A stretch of DNA of 64,000 nt. Origin: Acidobacteriota bacterium. GTDB taxonomy: Bacteria > Acidobacteriota > Thermoanaerobaculia > UBA5066 > Gp7-AA6. The notes beneath the pieces were generated by a model. It searched no databases. It was given only the letters and a program-made list of their open reading frames with translations, and had not been told where the DNA came from. The stretch spans positions 1 through 64,000 of the forward strand of contig DAHUXD010000036.1 in the NCBI GenBank assembly GCA_027307335.1, read 5' to 3'. The position numbers and the translations under genes are program-made. Of the stretch, positions 8,464 to 17,951 are shown one piece after another. The first letter of the stretch is position 1. Each line of letters opens with the position of its first letter.

Positions 8464-9336
8464 ATGCGGTGGGAGGACGGGCGAGAGAGCGACCAGATCG
8501 AGGATCGCCGCGGAGTCGGGGGCGGCCGCCTCGCGATCGGCGGCTGCGGGACGCTCATCGTCGTCCTCGTCATCTCGGTCCTAACCGGCGCGAACCCGCT
8601 GCGCGTCCTGCAGCTCTTAAAGGGCGGCGAGACGCCGCAGGCCGACACCTCGCGAGCGCCGTCGGCGCCCTCGGGCGGAGGGGAGCCGGGAGCTTCCGAC
8701 CCGCAGAAGAAGTTCGTCTCGGTCGTCCTCGCGTCGACGGAGGACACCTGGTCGTCGATCTTCGCGGAGTCGGGACGCCAGTACGAGAAGCCCACGCTCG
8801 TCCTCTTCACCGACTCGACGCCGACCGCGTGCGGCTACGGCCAAGCCGCGCAGGGCCCCTTCTACTGCCCGCCCGACCGGAAGGTCTATCTCGACCTCGG
8901 CTTCTTCGACGAGCTCACGCGCCTCGGCGCGCCGGGCGACTTCGCGCGCGCCTACGTCGTGGCGCACGAGGTCGGCCACCATGTGCAGAACCTGCTCGGC
9001 ACCGAGCGCAAGGTCGACGACCTGCGGCGGCGCGTCTCGGAGTCGCAGAGCAACGCGCTGTCGGTCCGGCTGGAGCTCCAGGCCGACTGCTACGCGGGCG
9101 TCTGGGGCAACCGCGGCGCGCGCACGGGCTTGATCGAGCCGGGCGATGCCGAGGCCGGACTCCGCGCGGCCGCCGCGATCGGCGACGACCGCCTCCAGAG
9201 GCTCGGCGGCGGCCGGGTCCAGCCGGAGTCGTTCACGCACGGCTCCTCGGCCGAGCGCGTCGAGTGGCTCCGGCGCGGCCTCCAGTCGGGCGACCCCGGC
9301 GCCTGCAACACGTTCCAGGACGCGTCCGAACGCTGA
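8464..9336 (+). CDS. ypfJ: Putative neutral zinc metallopeptidase (YpfJ family)
   Basis: 290 aa. One membrane helix lies at about residues 25-41 after a short charged N-terminus. The extracytoplasmic domain has the zinc-protease motif HEVGHH at 168-173, and LELQADCYAGVW supplies the downstream family motif. Conserved cysteines (TACGYG, FYCPPD) and the final GACNTF are typical of the family. The protein is probably anchored in the inner membrane with its protease domain outside. Its substrate is unknown. It stands alone between divergent and convergent neighbours. TATAAG sits 8 nt before the ATG, and a GGCGGA sequence could act as a ribosome site. Confidence 0.9.
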   Translation: MRWEDGRESDQIEDRRGVGGGRLAIGGCGTLIVVLVISVLTGANPLRVLQLLKGGETPQADTSRAPSAPSGGGEPGASDPQKKFVSVVLASTEDTWSSIFAESGRQYEKPTLVLFTDSTPTACGYGQAAQGPFYCPPDRKVYLDLGFFDELTRLGAPGDFARAYVVAHEVGHHVQNLLGTERKVDDLRRRVSESQSNALSVRLELQADCYAGVWGNRGARTGLIEPGDAEAGLRAAAAIGDDRLQRLGGGRVQPESFTHGSSAERVEWLRRGLQSGDPGACNTFQDASER

Positions 9337-9409
9337 CGGGCTGCCGCGCGCGGCTCGACCTTCAGGAGGTCCTCATGGCCTTCGACGCTCCGAGGCCCGG
9401 CGGAAACCG

Positions 9410-10486
9410 CTACCTCGCCGGCTGCTGGCGCGTGAGGCAGTGGATCGTGCCGAGGCCCCACACGAGGTCTCCGGCGTGGATGCCGACGACCGGGCGGTCG
9501 CGGACGAGCTCGCCGAGGATCCCGAGCGCGATCCGGTCGCGCGGATCGTTGAAGGTCGGCACGAGCACCGCCGCGTTGGCGATCAGGAAGTTCGCATAGG
9601 AGGCGGGGAGCCGCCGGCCGTCGAAGACGACCGCCCGCGGCATCGGCAGCGCGACCACGTCGAGCCGCGATCCGTCCTCCAGCCGCGCCCCCTGGAGGCG
9701 CTCCCGGTTCTCCTCGAGCACGGCGTAGTTCTCGTCCGTGGGATCCTCTTCCCGGCAGAGGACGACCGTGCGCGGTCCGACGAAGCGGCAGAGATCGTCC
9801 ACGTGGCCGTGCGTGTCGTCGCCCGCGATGCCGCGCCCGAGCCAGATCGTGTTCGGGGCGCCGAGGAAGTCCCGGAACACGCCCTCGTACTCCCGGCGCG
9901 TCAGGCCGGGATTGCGGACCTGCACCTCCGGGTCGAGCAGGCACTCCTCGGTCGTGAGGATCGTCCCTGCTCCGTTGACGTCGATCGCCCCGCCCTCTAG
10001 GACGACCCCGTGCCCGGCCCGCTCCGCCGGAAAGACCCGCAGCCTTAGCGCGTCCGCCACCCGCTCCGGCACGCGGTCGTCTTTGCGCCAGTCCGGATAC
10101 TTCGCCCATCCGTTGAAGCGGAACCGGCTCACCGCGACCTCGCCGCTCGGGCCGTCGCGGCGCACGAAGGCCGGGCCCGAGTCGCGGGTCCAGCCGCGGT
10201 CGGTCGGAATCCGGAAGAACTCGACGCGGGAAAGATCAATGCCGGCGCGCGCGAGGACCCGCCGCGCGCGCGACTCAAGAACGCGGTCCTGCACGAGGAT
10301 CCGCGCCGTCTCTCCCGCCGTCAGCCACCGGACGATCTCCGCGTAGACCCACGGAATCGGGCCGAAGCGCCCCGGCCAGTCGGTCGTATTGTGGGGCCAG
10401 CCGATCCAGGTCGCCGCGTGCGGCTCCCACTCGGCCGGCATGCGGTAGCCGGCCAGGGAGGGCGGCCGAGGGCCTCGCGGACTCAC
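9410..10486 (-). CDS. aguA: Agmatine deiminase
   Basis: 358 aa. Converts agmatine to N-carbamoylputrescine and ammonia. Recognised from MPAEWEPHAATWIGWPHN near the start, a DTHGHVDDLCRF segment (substrate and catalytic His/Asp), and the C-terminal GLGTIHCLTRQQP with the nucleophilic cysteine. GTG at 10486 is chosen because it gives the usual short extension before MPAEWEP and lies just after the aguB stop; ATG at 10441 is the alternative. Pairs with aguB for putrescine synthesis from agmatine; no arginine decarboxylase gene is in the window. Confidence 0.92.
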   Translation of the reverse strand: MSPRGPRPPSLAGYRMPAEWEPHAATWIGWPHNTTDWPGRFGPIPWVYAEIVRWLTAGETARILVQDRVLESRARRVLARAGIDLSRVEFFRIPTDRGWTRDSGPAFVRRDGPSGEVAVSRFRFNGWAKYPDWRKDDRVPERVADALRLRVFPAERAGHGVVLEGGAIDVNGAGTILTTEECLLDPEVQVRNPGLTRREYEGVFRDFLGAPNTIWLGRGIAGDDTHGHVDDLCRFVGPRTVVLCREEDPTDENYAVLEENRERLQGARLEDGSRLDVVALPMPRAVVFDGRRLPASYANFLIANAAVLVPTFNDPRDRIALGILGELVRDRPVVGIHAGDLVWGLGTIHCLTRQQPAR

Positions 10487-10499
10487 CGGCGGAGCGGCG

Positions 10500-11411
10500 T
10501 CAGCGCGCCGCGCCGGGCGGCGCGTCGAGGAAGCGCTTCGTGATCCCCTCGTAGGCGTCGATCCGGCGATCGCGCAGGAACGGCCAGTTGCGGCGCACGT
10601 CCTCGATGCGGGCGGGATCGACCTCCGCAACGAGGATCTCTTCCCGGTCGGCGGAGGCCCGCGCGACGAGGACGCCCTGCGGGTCCGCGACGAAGGAATT
10701 GCCCCAGAACTCGATCCCGGCGCCCTCCCCCTCCGGCTTCTCGTGGCCGACGCGGTTGACCGCGGCGACGTAGAGGCCGTTGGCGATCGCGTGCCCGCGC
10801 TGGATCGTGACCCAGGCGTCGAGCTGCGCAGCGCCGTGAGTCGCCTTCTCGTGCGGGTGCCAGCCGATCGCGGTCGGGTAGAAGAGGACCGAGGCCCCGC
10901 GCAGCGCCATCAGGCGCGCCGCCTCCGGATACCACTGGTCCCAGCAGATGAGAGTCCCGACGGAGCCCCGCCGCGCCGCGAAGACCGGAAAGCCGAGGTC
11001 GCCGGGCGCGAAGTAGAACTTCTCGTAATAGGCCGGGTCGTCCGGGATGTGCATCTTCCGGTAGAGGCCGGCGAAGCGGCCATCCTCGTCGAGGAACGCG
11101 GCGCTGTTGTGGTACACGCCCGCGGCCCGGCGCTCGAAGACCGGCGCGACGACCGCGACGCCGAGGCGCTTCGCGACCTCCCCGAGGCGCTCGGTCGAGG
11201 GTCCGGGCACCGGCTCGGCGAGGTCGAAGGTCGCGGGGTCCTCCTTCTGGCAGAAGTAGCGCGAGCGGAAGAGCTCCGGCAGGCAGACGACGTCGGCTCC
11301 CGCGCGCGCCGCCTCCTCGACCTTCGCGGCCGCCTTCTGGAGATTCGCCGCGGGATCGGCCGAACAGGCCATCTGAACTAAGCCGATCCGGAACTTCGAC
11401 TCGGGACTCAT
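10500..11411 (-). CDS. aguB: N-carbamoylputrescine amidohydrolase
   Basis: 303 aa nitrilase-superfamily enzyme that hydrolyses N-carbamoylputrescine to putrescine, CO2 and ammonia. The Glu-Lys-Cys triad is visible: E46 in CLPELF, K119 in YRKMHIP and C156 in LICWDQWYPE. The HIPDDPAYYEKFYF sequence is characteristic of AguB within the superfamily. It precedes aguA by 13 bp in the same operon. The ATG is preceded by a TATGAT box 8 nt away, so the mRNA may start almost at the initiation codon. Confidence 0.93.
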   Translation of the reverse strand: MSPESKFRIGLVQMACSADPAANLQKAAAKVEEAARAGADVVCLPELFRSRYFCQKEDPATFDLAEPVPGPSTERLGEVAKRLGVAVVAPVFERRAAGVYHNSAAFLDEDGRFAGLYRKMHIPDDPAYYEKFYFAPGDLGFPVFAARRGSVGTLICWDQWYPEAARLMALRGASVLFYPTAIGWHPHEKATHGAAQLDAWVTIQRGHAIANGLYVAAVNRVGHEKPEGEGAGIEFWGNSFVADPQGVLVARASADREEILVAEVDPARIEDVRRNWPFLRDRRIDAYEGITKRFLDAPPGAAR

Positions 11412-11419
11412 GGGGGCGC

Positions 11420-11425
11420 ATCATA
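11420..11425 (-). promoter_or_regulatory. -10-like box (TATGAT) for aguBA
   Basis: TATGAT on the minus strand, 8 nt before the aguB ATG. The -35 position falls in the T-rich tail of the groEL terminator. Suggests a leaderless aguB transcript. Confidence 0.5.
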
Positions 11426-11442
11426 GCGTCTGCGCCTCGCCG

Positions 11443-11509
11443 GAAAAAAAGAAGGGCCGGCTCGCGCCGGCCCTGGAAAAGAGAGCCGGGCGGCGCGAAG
11501 CCGCCCGGC
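11443..11509 (-). terminator. Double hairpin terminator after groEL
   Basis: Reading the minus strand after the groEL stop there are two GC hairpins: 11485-11509 (10-bp arms GCCGGGCGGC, 5-nt loop) followed by CTCTCTTTT, and 11453-11474 (AGGGCCGGC arms) followed after a few bases by seven T. The second is a classic intrinsic terminator; the pair should insulate aguBA from groESL. Confidence 0.85.
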
Positions 11510-11519
11510 GAGAGAGAGC

Positions 11520-13178
<1,659 letters not shown>

Positions 13179-13472
13179 TTACTTCCCTTCGACGACCGCG
13201 AGCACTTCGTCTTCCCGCAGGATCAGGTGCTCCTCGTCGTCGATCTTGATTTCGGTGCCGGCGTACTTGCCGATGAGGATGCGGTCGCCCTTCTTGACGT
13301 CCAGGGGGAACTGCTTGCCTTCATCGTTGACCTTCCCCTTGCCCACGGCGACGACCTCCGCCTCCATCGGCTTTTCCTTGGCGGTATCCGGGATGATGAT
13401 GCCGCCCTTCTTCATTTCACCCGTCTCGAGACGCTTGACCAGAATCCGGTCGTAAAGTGGACGAACCTTCAT
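13179..13472 (-). CDS. groS: Co-chaperonin GroES (Hsp10)
   Basis: 97 aa, full length. Starts [16 protein letters not shown] and contains the mobile loop ([15 protein letters not shown]) that contacts GroEL. A strong AGGAGG ribosome site precedes the ATG, in contrast to the many leaderless-looking genes here. First gene of the groESL operon, with the HrcA operator just upstream. Confidence 0.98.
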   Translation of the reverse strand: MKVRPLYDRILVKRLETGEMKKGGIIIPDTAKEKPMEAEVVAVGKGKVNDEGKQFPLDVKKGDRILIGKYAGTEIKIDDEEHLILREDEVLAVVEGK

Positions 13473-13528
13473 GACTCCTCCTTGAAGCTGTATGGCTTTC
13501 GTTGGCCCCGTTTCCGGGGGAACGCGAT

Positions 13529-13557
13529 ACTAGCACTCCTCATAGACGAGTGCTAGT
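13529..13557 (-). promoter_or_regulatory. CIRCE operator (HrcA site)
   Basis: Inverted repeat CTAGCACTC - 9 bp - GAGTGCTAG, one base off the CIRCE consensus arms, located 57 bp before groES. CIRCE binds the HrcA repressor, which represses groESL until heat shock. No hrcA gene is in this window. The element probably overlaps the groESL transcription start. Confidence 0.95.
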
Positions 13558-13627
13558 AGGCGGACGCATCCTCCCGGCCTTCCATGTAAGCGACTGAATA
13601 CAAGCGACTTCCAACTCCGAAACATGT

Positions 13628-13633
13628 TAGTGT
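13628..13633 (+). promoter_or_regulatory. -10-like box (TAGTGT) for SDR gene
   Basis: TAGTGT ends 7 nt before the ATG at 13641. No convincing -35. Fits the leaderless pattern found at other transcription-unit heads in this window. Confidence 0.4.
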
Positions 13634-13640
13634 CCGCTCG

Positions 13641-14624
13641 ATGAGCGGCCTCGCCGGGAAGAGCATCCTGATCACCGGCGGCCTCGGGTTCATCGGCTCG
13701 AACCTCGCCCGCCGCCTCGTCGCCGAGGGCGCGCGGCCGACCGTCTGCGACGCGCTCATCGAGGGATACGGAGGCAACCCCGCCAACGTCGCCGAGATCC
13801 GGGATGCGATCGCGGTCGAGCGGGCCGACGTGCGGGACGCCGCGGCCATGGAGCGTCTCGTCGAGGGAAGGGACGTCGTCTTCCACCTCGCGGCGCAGGT
13901 CTCCCACGTCATGTCCCTCTCGGATCCGTACCCGGACATCGACATCAACATCAAGGGGACCGCGGTCGTCCTCGAGGCCTGCCGGAAGAGGAACCCCGCG
14001 GCGCTCGTCGTGCGCTCGGGGACCCGCGGGCAGTACGGACCGGCGGTGAAGCTCCCGGTCTCCGAGGAGACGCCGTCGGATCCGCGCGGCATCTACGAGA
14101 TCTCGCAGCTCTCCGCCGAGATGATCTGCCGCACGTACACCCGCATTCACGGCATCCGCACGGTGCCGCTGCGCCTGACCAACGTGTACGGTCCCCGCGG
14201 CCAGATGCGGCACTCGCAGTTCGGCGTCGTGAACTGGTTCGTCCGCCTGGCGCTCGAGGGGCGGCCGATCCCGATCTTCGGCAGCGGGAAGATCCTCCGC
14301 GACTTCCTCTACGTGGACGACTGCGTCGACGCGCTCGTGCGCGCGGCCGGCGAGCCCGCGGCCGTCGGCGAGATCCTGAACGTCGGCCACGATCGGCCGT
14401 CGACCTTTCTCGAGGTCGCCGAGATCCTGCGCGAGCTCGTTCCCGGCACGGAGATCGCGTTCACCGACTTCACGCCCGAGCGCCGGGCGCAGGAGCCGGG
14501 GGACTTCGTCTCGGACATCGCGAAGATCCGTCGCATCCTCGGCTGGGAGCCCACGGTCTCTCTGCGCGAGGGGCTCGCCCGCACCGTCGCGTTCTACCGC
14601 GAGCGGCGGGCCGAGTACTTCTGA
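13641..14624 (+). CDS. NAD-dependent epimerase/dehydratase-like SDR protein with altered active site
   Basis: 327 aa extended SDR. NAD-binding GGLGFIG is at 13-19, and the Ser/Thr region is RSGTRGQYG. The C-terminal substrate domain has LTNVYGPRGQMRHSQFG and DFLYVDDCVDAL. The family modifies nucleotide-activated sugars (4-epimerases, 4,6-dehydratases). In the YxxxK catalytic motif the Tyr is present (Y152) but the Lys is replaced by Gln (Q156, codon CAG). Activity may therefore be changed or lost, unless another residue substitutes. It lies beside acetyltransferase, aminotransferase and glycosyltransferase genes, consistent with sugar-nucleotide synthesis for surface glycan. Confidence 0.85.
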   Translation: MSGLAGKSILITGGLGFIGSNLARRLVAEGARPTVCDALIEGYGGNPANVAEIRDAIAVERADVRDAAAMERLVEGRDVVFHLAAQVSHVMSLSDPYPDIDINIKGTAVVLEACRKRNPAALVVRSGTRGQYGPAVKLPVSEETPSDPRGIYEISQLSAEMICRTYTRIHGIRTVPLRLTNVYGPRGQMRHSQFGVVNWFVRLALEGRPIPIFGSGKILRDFLYVDDCVDALVRAAGEPAAVGEILNVGHDRPSTFLEVAEILRELVPGTEIAFTDFTPERRAQEPGDFVSDIAKIRRILGWEPTVSLREGLARTVAFYRERRAEYF

Positions 14625-14635
14625 GCCGCGGCGGC

Positions 14636-14664
14636 TTGACGAAGCGTACGCTTTCCCGTACGCT
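14636..14664 (+). promoter_or_regulatory. Promoter of yefM-yoeB (TTGACG-17-TACGCT)
   Basis: -35 TTGACG at 14636-14641, a 17-bp spacer and -10 TACGCT at 14659-14664, with the yefM ATG only 6 nt further. This is a near-consensus sigma-70 promoter that leaves essentially no 5' leader. Confidence 0.75.
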
Positions 14665-14667
14665 TTC
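14642..14667 (+). promoter_or_regulatory. Candidate YefM-YoeB autoregulatory operator
   Basis: AAGCGTACGCTT (14642-14653) is a perfect 12-bp palindrome. The core GTACGCTTTC recurs as a direct repeat (14646-14655 and 14658-14667), placing two GTAC centres 12 bp apart between and over the promoter elements. In E. coli, YefM-YoeB binds two palindromes with TGTACA cores about 12 bp apart, so this is a good match in geometry. Binding is inferred. Confidence 0.6.
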
Positions 14668-14670
14668 GAG

Positions 14671-14913
14671 ATGACCACCCGAACCGCCACCGAGGCGCGC
14701 GCTCAGCTGTATCGGCTCATCGACGAGGTCGCCCAGAGCCACGAACCCGTGGAGATCACCGGCCGGCGACACAAGGCCGTCCTGATCTCCGAGGACGACT
14801 GGCGCGCGATCGAGGAAACGCTCTACCTGCTTTCAATTCCGGGCATGAGGGCCTCGATCCGAAGGGGTTTGAAGACTCCCCTGTCGAAGACTTCGGAGAA
14901 GCCGGGCTGGTAG
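14671..14913 (+). CDS. yefM: Antitoxin of the Phd/YefM family
   Basis: 80 aa. The N-terminal DNA-binding Phd/YefM fold is clear (TATEARAQLYRLIDEV, then PVEITGRRHKAVLISEDDW). The C-terminal part (EETLYLLSIPGMRASI) is the toxin-binding region, matching the YefM pattern EETAYLL. It neutralises YoeB and represses the operon together with it. The toxin gene follows directly, its GTG adjoining the antitoxin TAG. The operon lies inside a sugar-nucleotide gene block. Confidence 0.92.
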   Translation: MTTRTATEARAQLYRLIDEVAQSHEPVEITGRRHKAVLISEDDWRAIEETLYLLSIPGMRASIRRGLKTPLSKTSEKPGW

Positions 14914-15192
14914 GTGGCCGAACCGAAGCGGAACGGGAGGGTCGTCTTCACGGCGCCGGCCCAGAAGGACGCGCGGAAGCTGGCGAGAAGCGGCCTCAGG
15001 AAGAAGGCCGAGGAGTTGCTCGACGTCCTCCGGTCGGACCCGCGCCGAAGTCCCCCGCCGTTCGAGAAGCTCGTTGGAGACCTCTCGGGCGCATACTCCC
15101 GGCGCATCAACATCCAGCATCGCCTCGTCTATCAGATCCTCGACGACGATCGGACCGTCAAGGTGCTCCGAATGTGGACTCATTACGAGTAG
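14914..15192 (+). CDS. yoeB: Toxin of the YoeB/Txe family (mRNA interferase)
   Basis: 92 aa RelE-superfamily ribosome-dependent mRNA endonuclease. Family residues are visible: a Glu in FEKLVGDLSG, SRRIN...HRLVYQI for the basic catalytic face, and the C-terminal THYE with the His-Tyr pair (H90, Y91) used in YoeB. It cleaves mRNA in the ribosomal A site when free of YefM. Starts with GTG immediately after the yefM stop, with no gap, so translation should be coupled. Confidence 0.92.
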   Translation: MAEPKRNGRVVFTAPAQKDARKLARSGLRKKAEELLDVLRSDPRRSPPPFEKLVGDLSGAYSRRINIQHRLVYQILDDDRTVKVLRMWTHYE

Positions 15193-15226
15193 GTTTCGCA
15201 CGCCTGCAGTACGCTATGGCGCGCGC

Positions 15227-15883
15227 ATGATCTCCATTCATCCGACGGCCCTGGTCGCCACCCGAGCGATCGGAGACGGCACGCGCATCTGGGCGTTCGT
15301 CAACATCCTGGAGGGCGCACGGATCGGCCGGGACTGCAACATCTGCGACCGCTGCTTCGTCGAGAACGACGTCGTCCTGGGCGATCGCGTGACCGTCAAG
15401 TGCGGCGTCTCCCTGTACGACGGGCTCGTGCTCGAGGACGGCGTCTTCGTGGGCCCGGACGTCGCCTTCGCGAACGACCCCCGGCCGCGCAGCGGACGGC
15501 ACCTGCCGGCGCATCCGCGCACGCGCGTCCGGGAGGGCGCGAGCCTCGGCGCGGGCGCGATTCTCCTGCCGGGAGTCACCGTCGGACGGTTCGCGATGGT
15601 CGGCGCGGGCGCCCTCGTCACCCGCGACGTGCCGGATTTCGCGCTCGCCTACGGCAGCCCCGCCCGCGTCCACGGCCACGTCTGCCGGTGCGGAAACCCG
15701 CTGTCGTTCGACGAAGCCCGCGGCGAGGGAACGCCGCGTCGGAAGCCCGAGTCCGACGTCAGTCGGGGCCGGGCTTCCGAAGAGAATCCAGCCCGCGGCG
15801 AACAGAACGCCGCCGAGGCGCGATGCGCCTGCGGCCATCGCTACGTCCGCGAACCGACGGGCGACGTCCGGGAGTCCGCGTGA
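15227..15883 (+). CDS. Left-handed beta-helix N-acetyltransferase (WbpD/WlbB-like) with interrupted C-terminal zinc ribbon
   Basis: 218 aa. Hexapeptide repeats run from the start (IHPTALVATRAIGDGTRIW) to about residue 145, with DRCFVENDVVLGDRVTVKCGV typical of WbpD/WlbB acetyltransferases that acetylate the 3-amino group of UDP- or dTDP-amino sugars. After the helix there is a CRC pair (C153, C155), then a second pair CAC (C200, C202), forming a zinc ribbon. Between them lie about 45 residues, of which 168-187 come from a dispersed DNA repeat (15729-15786). ATG at 15227 is chosen because upstream sequence in the frame lies inside yoeB. GTGA overlap couples it to the aminotransferase. Confidence 0.88.
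   Translation: MISIHPTALVATRAIGDGTRIWAFVNILEGARIGRDCNICDRCFVENDVVLGDRVTVKCGVSLYDGLVLEDGVFVGPDVAFANDPRPRSGRHLPAHPRTRVREGASLGAGAILLPGVTVGRFAMVGAGALVTRDVPDFALAYGSPARVHGHVCRCGNPLSFDEARGEGTPRRKPESDVSRGRASEENPARGEQNAAEARCACGHRYVREPTGDVRESA
15729..15786. repeat. Dispersed palindromic repeat, copy 1 (within acetyltransferase gene)
   Basis: Left arm GAACGCCGCGTCGGAAGCC (15729-15747) and right arm GGCTTCCGAAGAGAA (15772-15786) enclose a 24-bp middle. Inner arms GGAAGCC/GGCTTCC are complementary. The same arms recur at 30629-30685 with a different middle. It is read in frame as residues 168-187 of the acetyltransferase. Confidence 0.8.
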
Positions 15884-17016
15884 GCGCTCCGACCGCCGCC
15901 GTCGCGCCGAGAGTCGCGTTCGGCGATCTCGCGGAGGACTATCGCGTCCGGCGCGCCGAGATCGACGCGGCGATCCGCCGCGTGCTCGCCCGGGGCCGCT
16001 TCATCCTCGGCGACGAGGTCCGGCGCTTCGAGGAGGAATTCGCGGAGGCGGTCGGCGCCGCCTACGCGGTCGCGTGCGGGAGCGGCACCGACGCGGTCGC
16101 GATCGCCCTCGCCGCGTCGGGGTTGAAGCCCGGCGGCGAGGTCGTCCTGCCCGCCAACACCTGCTCCCCGACGCTCGCGGGCGCGCGGATGGCGGGAGCG
16201 CGGCCGCGGCTCGCCGACGCCGAGGCCGACACCCTCACGCTCGATCCCGTCGCCGCGGAGCGGGCCGCGACGGCCGAGACGCGCTTTTTCCTGCCCGTCC
16301 ACCTCTACGGCGGCGTCGCCGACCTCGACGCGCTCGCGCTCGCGGCGGCGCGCAAGGGCGCCCTGCTCGTGGAGGACTGCGCCCAGAGCCACGGCGCCTC
16401 GTGGAAATCGCGGCCGACGGGCACCTTCGGCCGGGCGGCCGCCTACTCGTTCTATCCCTCGAAGAACCTCGGCGCCTACGGCGACGGCGGCGCGGTCGCG
16501 ACGAACGATCCGGAGGTCGCGGCAAGAGCGCGGGCGCTTCGCCAGTACGGCTGGACGAGGCGCGACTTCTGCGAGTCGGAGGGCTGGAACTCCCGCCTGG
16601 ACGAGATCCAGGCCGCGATCCTGCGCGCGAAGCTTCCGTTCCTCGCCCGCGAGAACGCGCGGCGGCGCGAGATCGCGGAGCGTTACGACGCGGCCCTCGC
16701 GGCCCTGCCGCTGCGCCTCCTCACGGCGCGGCCGGGCTCGATCCCGGCTCGCCATCTCTATCCCGTGCGCCTCGCCGCGCGCGACGCGTTCCGCGGCCAC
16801 CTCGCCGCGCGGGGCGTCGAGACGGGCATCCACTACCCCGTCCCGCTCCACCTGCATCCCGCCTATGCGTTCCTCGGATACCGGCGCGGCGACTTCCCCG
16901 TCGCCGAGGGAGCCTGCGACTCGGTCGTCTCCCTGCCCCTCTACGGCGGACTCTCGGACGCGCAGGTCGACACCGTGATCGCGGCCGTGCGGTCCTTCTT
17001 CGAGACGAAGGGATGA
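15880..17016 (+). CDS. DegT/DnrJ/EryC1 family PLP sugar aminotransferase
   Basis: 378 aa. Transfers an amino group (usually from Glu) to a keto-sugar nucleotide. Motifs: GRFILGDEVRRFEEEFA near the N-terminus, CGSGTDAVAIAL, VEDCAQSHGA with the PLP-ring aspartate, and SFYPSKNLGAYGDGGA with the PLP lysine. C-terminal HYPVPLHLHPAY is a family signature. Start is GTG at 15880, overlapping the acetyltransferase stop as GTGA. The pairing suggests a 3-acetamido-type sugar made by amination then acetylation. Confidence 0.92.
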   Translation: MSAPTAAVAPRVAFGDLAEDYRVRRAEIDAAIRRVLARGRFILGDEVRRFEEEFAEAVGAAYAVACGSGTDAVAIALAASGLKPGGEVVLPANTCSPTLAGARMAGARPRLADAEADTLTLDPVAAERAATAETRFFLPVHLYGGVADLDALALAAARKGALLVEDCAQSHGASWKSRPTGTFGRAAAYSFYPSKNLGAYGDGGAVATNDPEVAARARALRQYGWTRRDFCESEGWNSRLDEIQAAILRAKLPFLARENARRREIAERYDAALAALPLRLLTARPGSIPARHLYPVRLAARDAFRGHLAARGVETGIHYPVPLHLHPAYAFLGYRRGDFPVAEGACDSVVSLPLYGGLSDAQVDTVIAAVRSFFETKG

Positions 17017-17951
17017 CGCGCACGAGGATCTCCGTCGTCGTCCCGGTCTACTTCAACGCGGAGAGCCTGCCCCGCCTCGCGGAACGGCTGCGCCGGATCG
17101 CGGACGCGGCCGACTTCGACGTCGAGGTCCTCTTCGTCGACGACGGATCCGGCGACGCTTCCTGGGAAGCGATCCTCGCGATTTCCCGCGACTGGCCCGC
17201 GGCCCGCGGCGTCCGGCTGACGCGCAACTTCGGCTCGCAGATGGCGATCTCGGCGGGCCTCGCGGAGGCGACCGGCGAGGCCGCCGCCGTGCTGTCGGCG
17301 GACCTCCAGGAGCCTCCCGAGCTGTTGCCCGAGATGGTGGCCGCGTGGCGCCGCGGCGCGACGGCGGTGCTCGCCGTGCGGCGCAGCCGTCCCGAGGGGC
17401 TGGCGAGCCGCGCCGCCGCCGGCTTCTACTACCGGACGCTCCAGCGCCTCGCGTTCTCGCAGATGCCCGAGGGCGGATTCGACTGCTTCCTGATCGGACG
17501 GCCCGCGATCGACTTCCTCGTCGAGGCCCGCGAGGTCCACACGACCCTGCCCGGGCTGCTCCTCTGGGCGGGGTTCCCCGCCGCGCTCGTGCCCTACGAC
17601 CGCGTCGCGCGCGAGGACGGAGAGTCGCGCTGGACGTTCGCGAAGAAGCTCAAATACTTCCTCGACGCCGTGATCGCGTTCTCGTACGCCCCCCTGCGCT
17701 GGATGTCCGTGGCGGGAGCGGCCCTGTCCGCCCTGGCGATCGCGTACGCGGCGTTCCTCGTCGCCTACAAGCTCGTCCACGGCCAGCCGATCCAGGGCTG
17801 GACGTCGCTCATGGTCGCGATCGCGTTCTTCTCGGGCGTCCAGCTGCTCTCGCTCGGCGTTCTCGGCGAGTACCTCTGGCGCACGCTCGACGCCGCGCGG
17901 GCGCGGAAGGGATATCTCGTGCGCGAGCGGACGGGAGCGGGGAAAGCCTAG
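17013..17951 (+). CDS. Glycosyltransferase family 2 with C-terminal membrane helices (GtrB/ArnC-like)
   Basis: 312 aa. The catalytic domain has VVVPVYFNAESLP, FVDDGSGD, RNFGSQMAISAGL and the metal motif LSADLQEPPEL. Two C-terminal membrane helices (about residues 230-295) match GtrB/ArnC-type proteins that transfer a sugar from a nucleotide donor to undecaprenyl phosphate. ATGA overlap with the aminotransferase makes it the last gene of the amino-sugar operon. Its stop overlaps the stop of the convergent aminotransferase by four bases, leaving no intergenic terminator. Confidence 0.88.
   Translation: MTRTRISVVVPVYFNAESLPRLAERLRRIADAADFDVEVLFVDDGSGDASWEAILAISRDWPAARGVRLTRNFGSQMAISAGLAEATGEAAAVLSADLQEPPELLPEMVAAWRRGATAVLAVRRSRPEGLASRAAAGFYYRTLQRLAFSQMPEGGFDCFLIGRPAIDFLVEAREVHTTLPGLLLWAGFPAALVPYDRVAREDGESRWTFAKKLKYFLDAVIAFSYAPLRWMSVAGAALSALAIAYAAFLVAYKLVHGQPIQGWTSLMVAIAFFSGVQLLSLGVLGEYLWRTLDAARARKGYLVRERTGAGKA

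Noticed and set aside
9375-9599. AGGAGG ribosome-like site and ATG (plus strand) opposite the end of aguA
   Set aside because: The 74-codon frame is antisense to conserved aguA sequence and has no recognisable product. It may be a remnant, but nothing supports translation.
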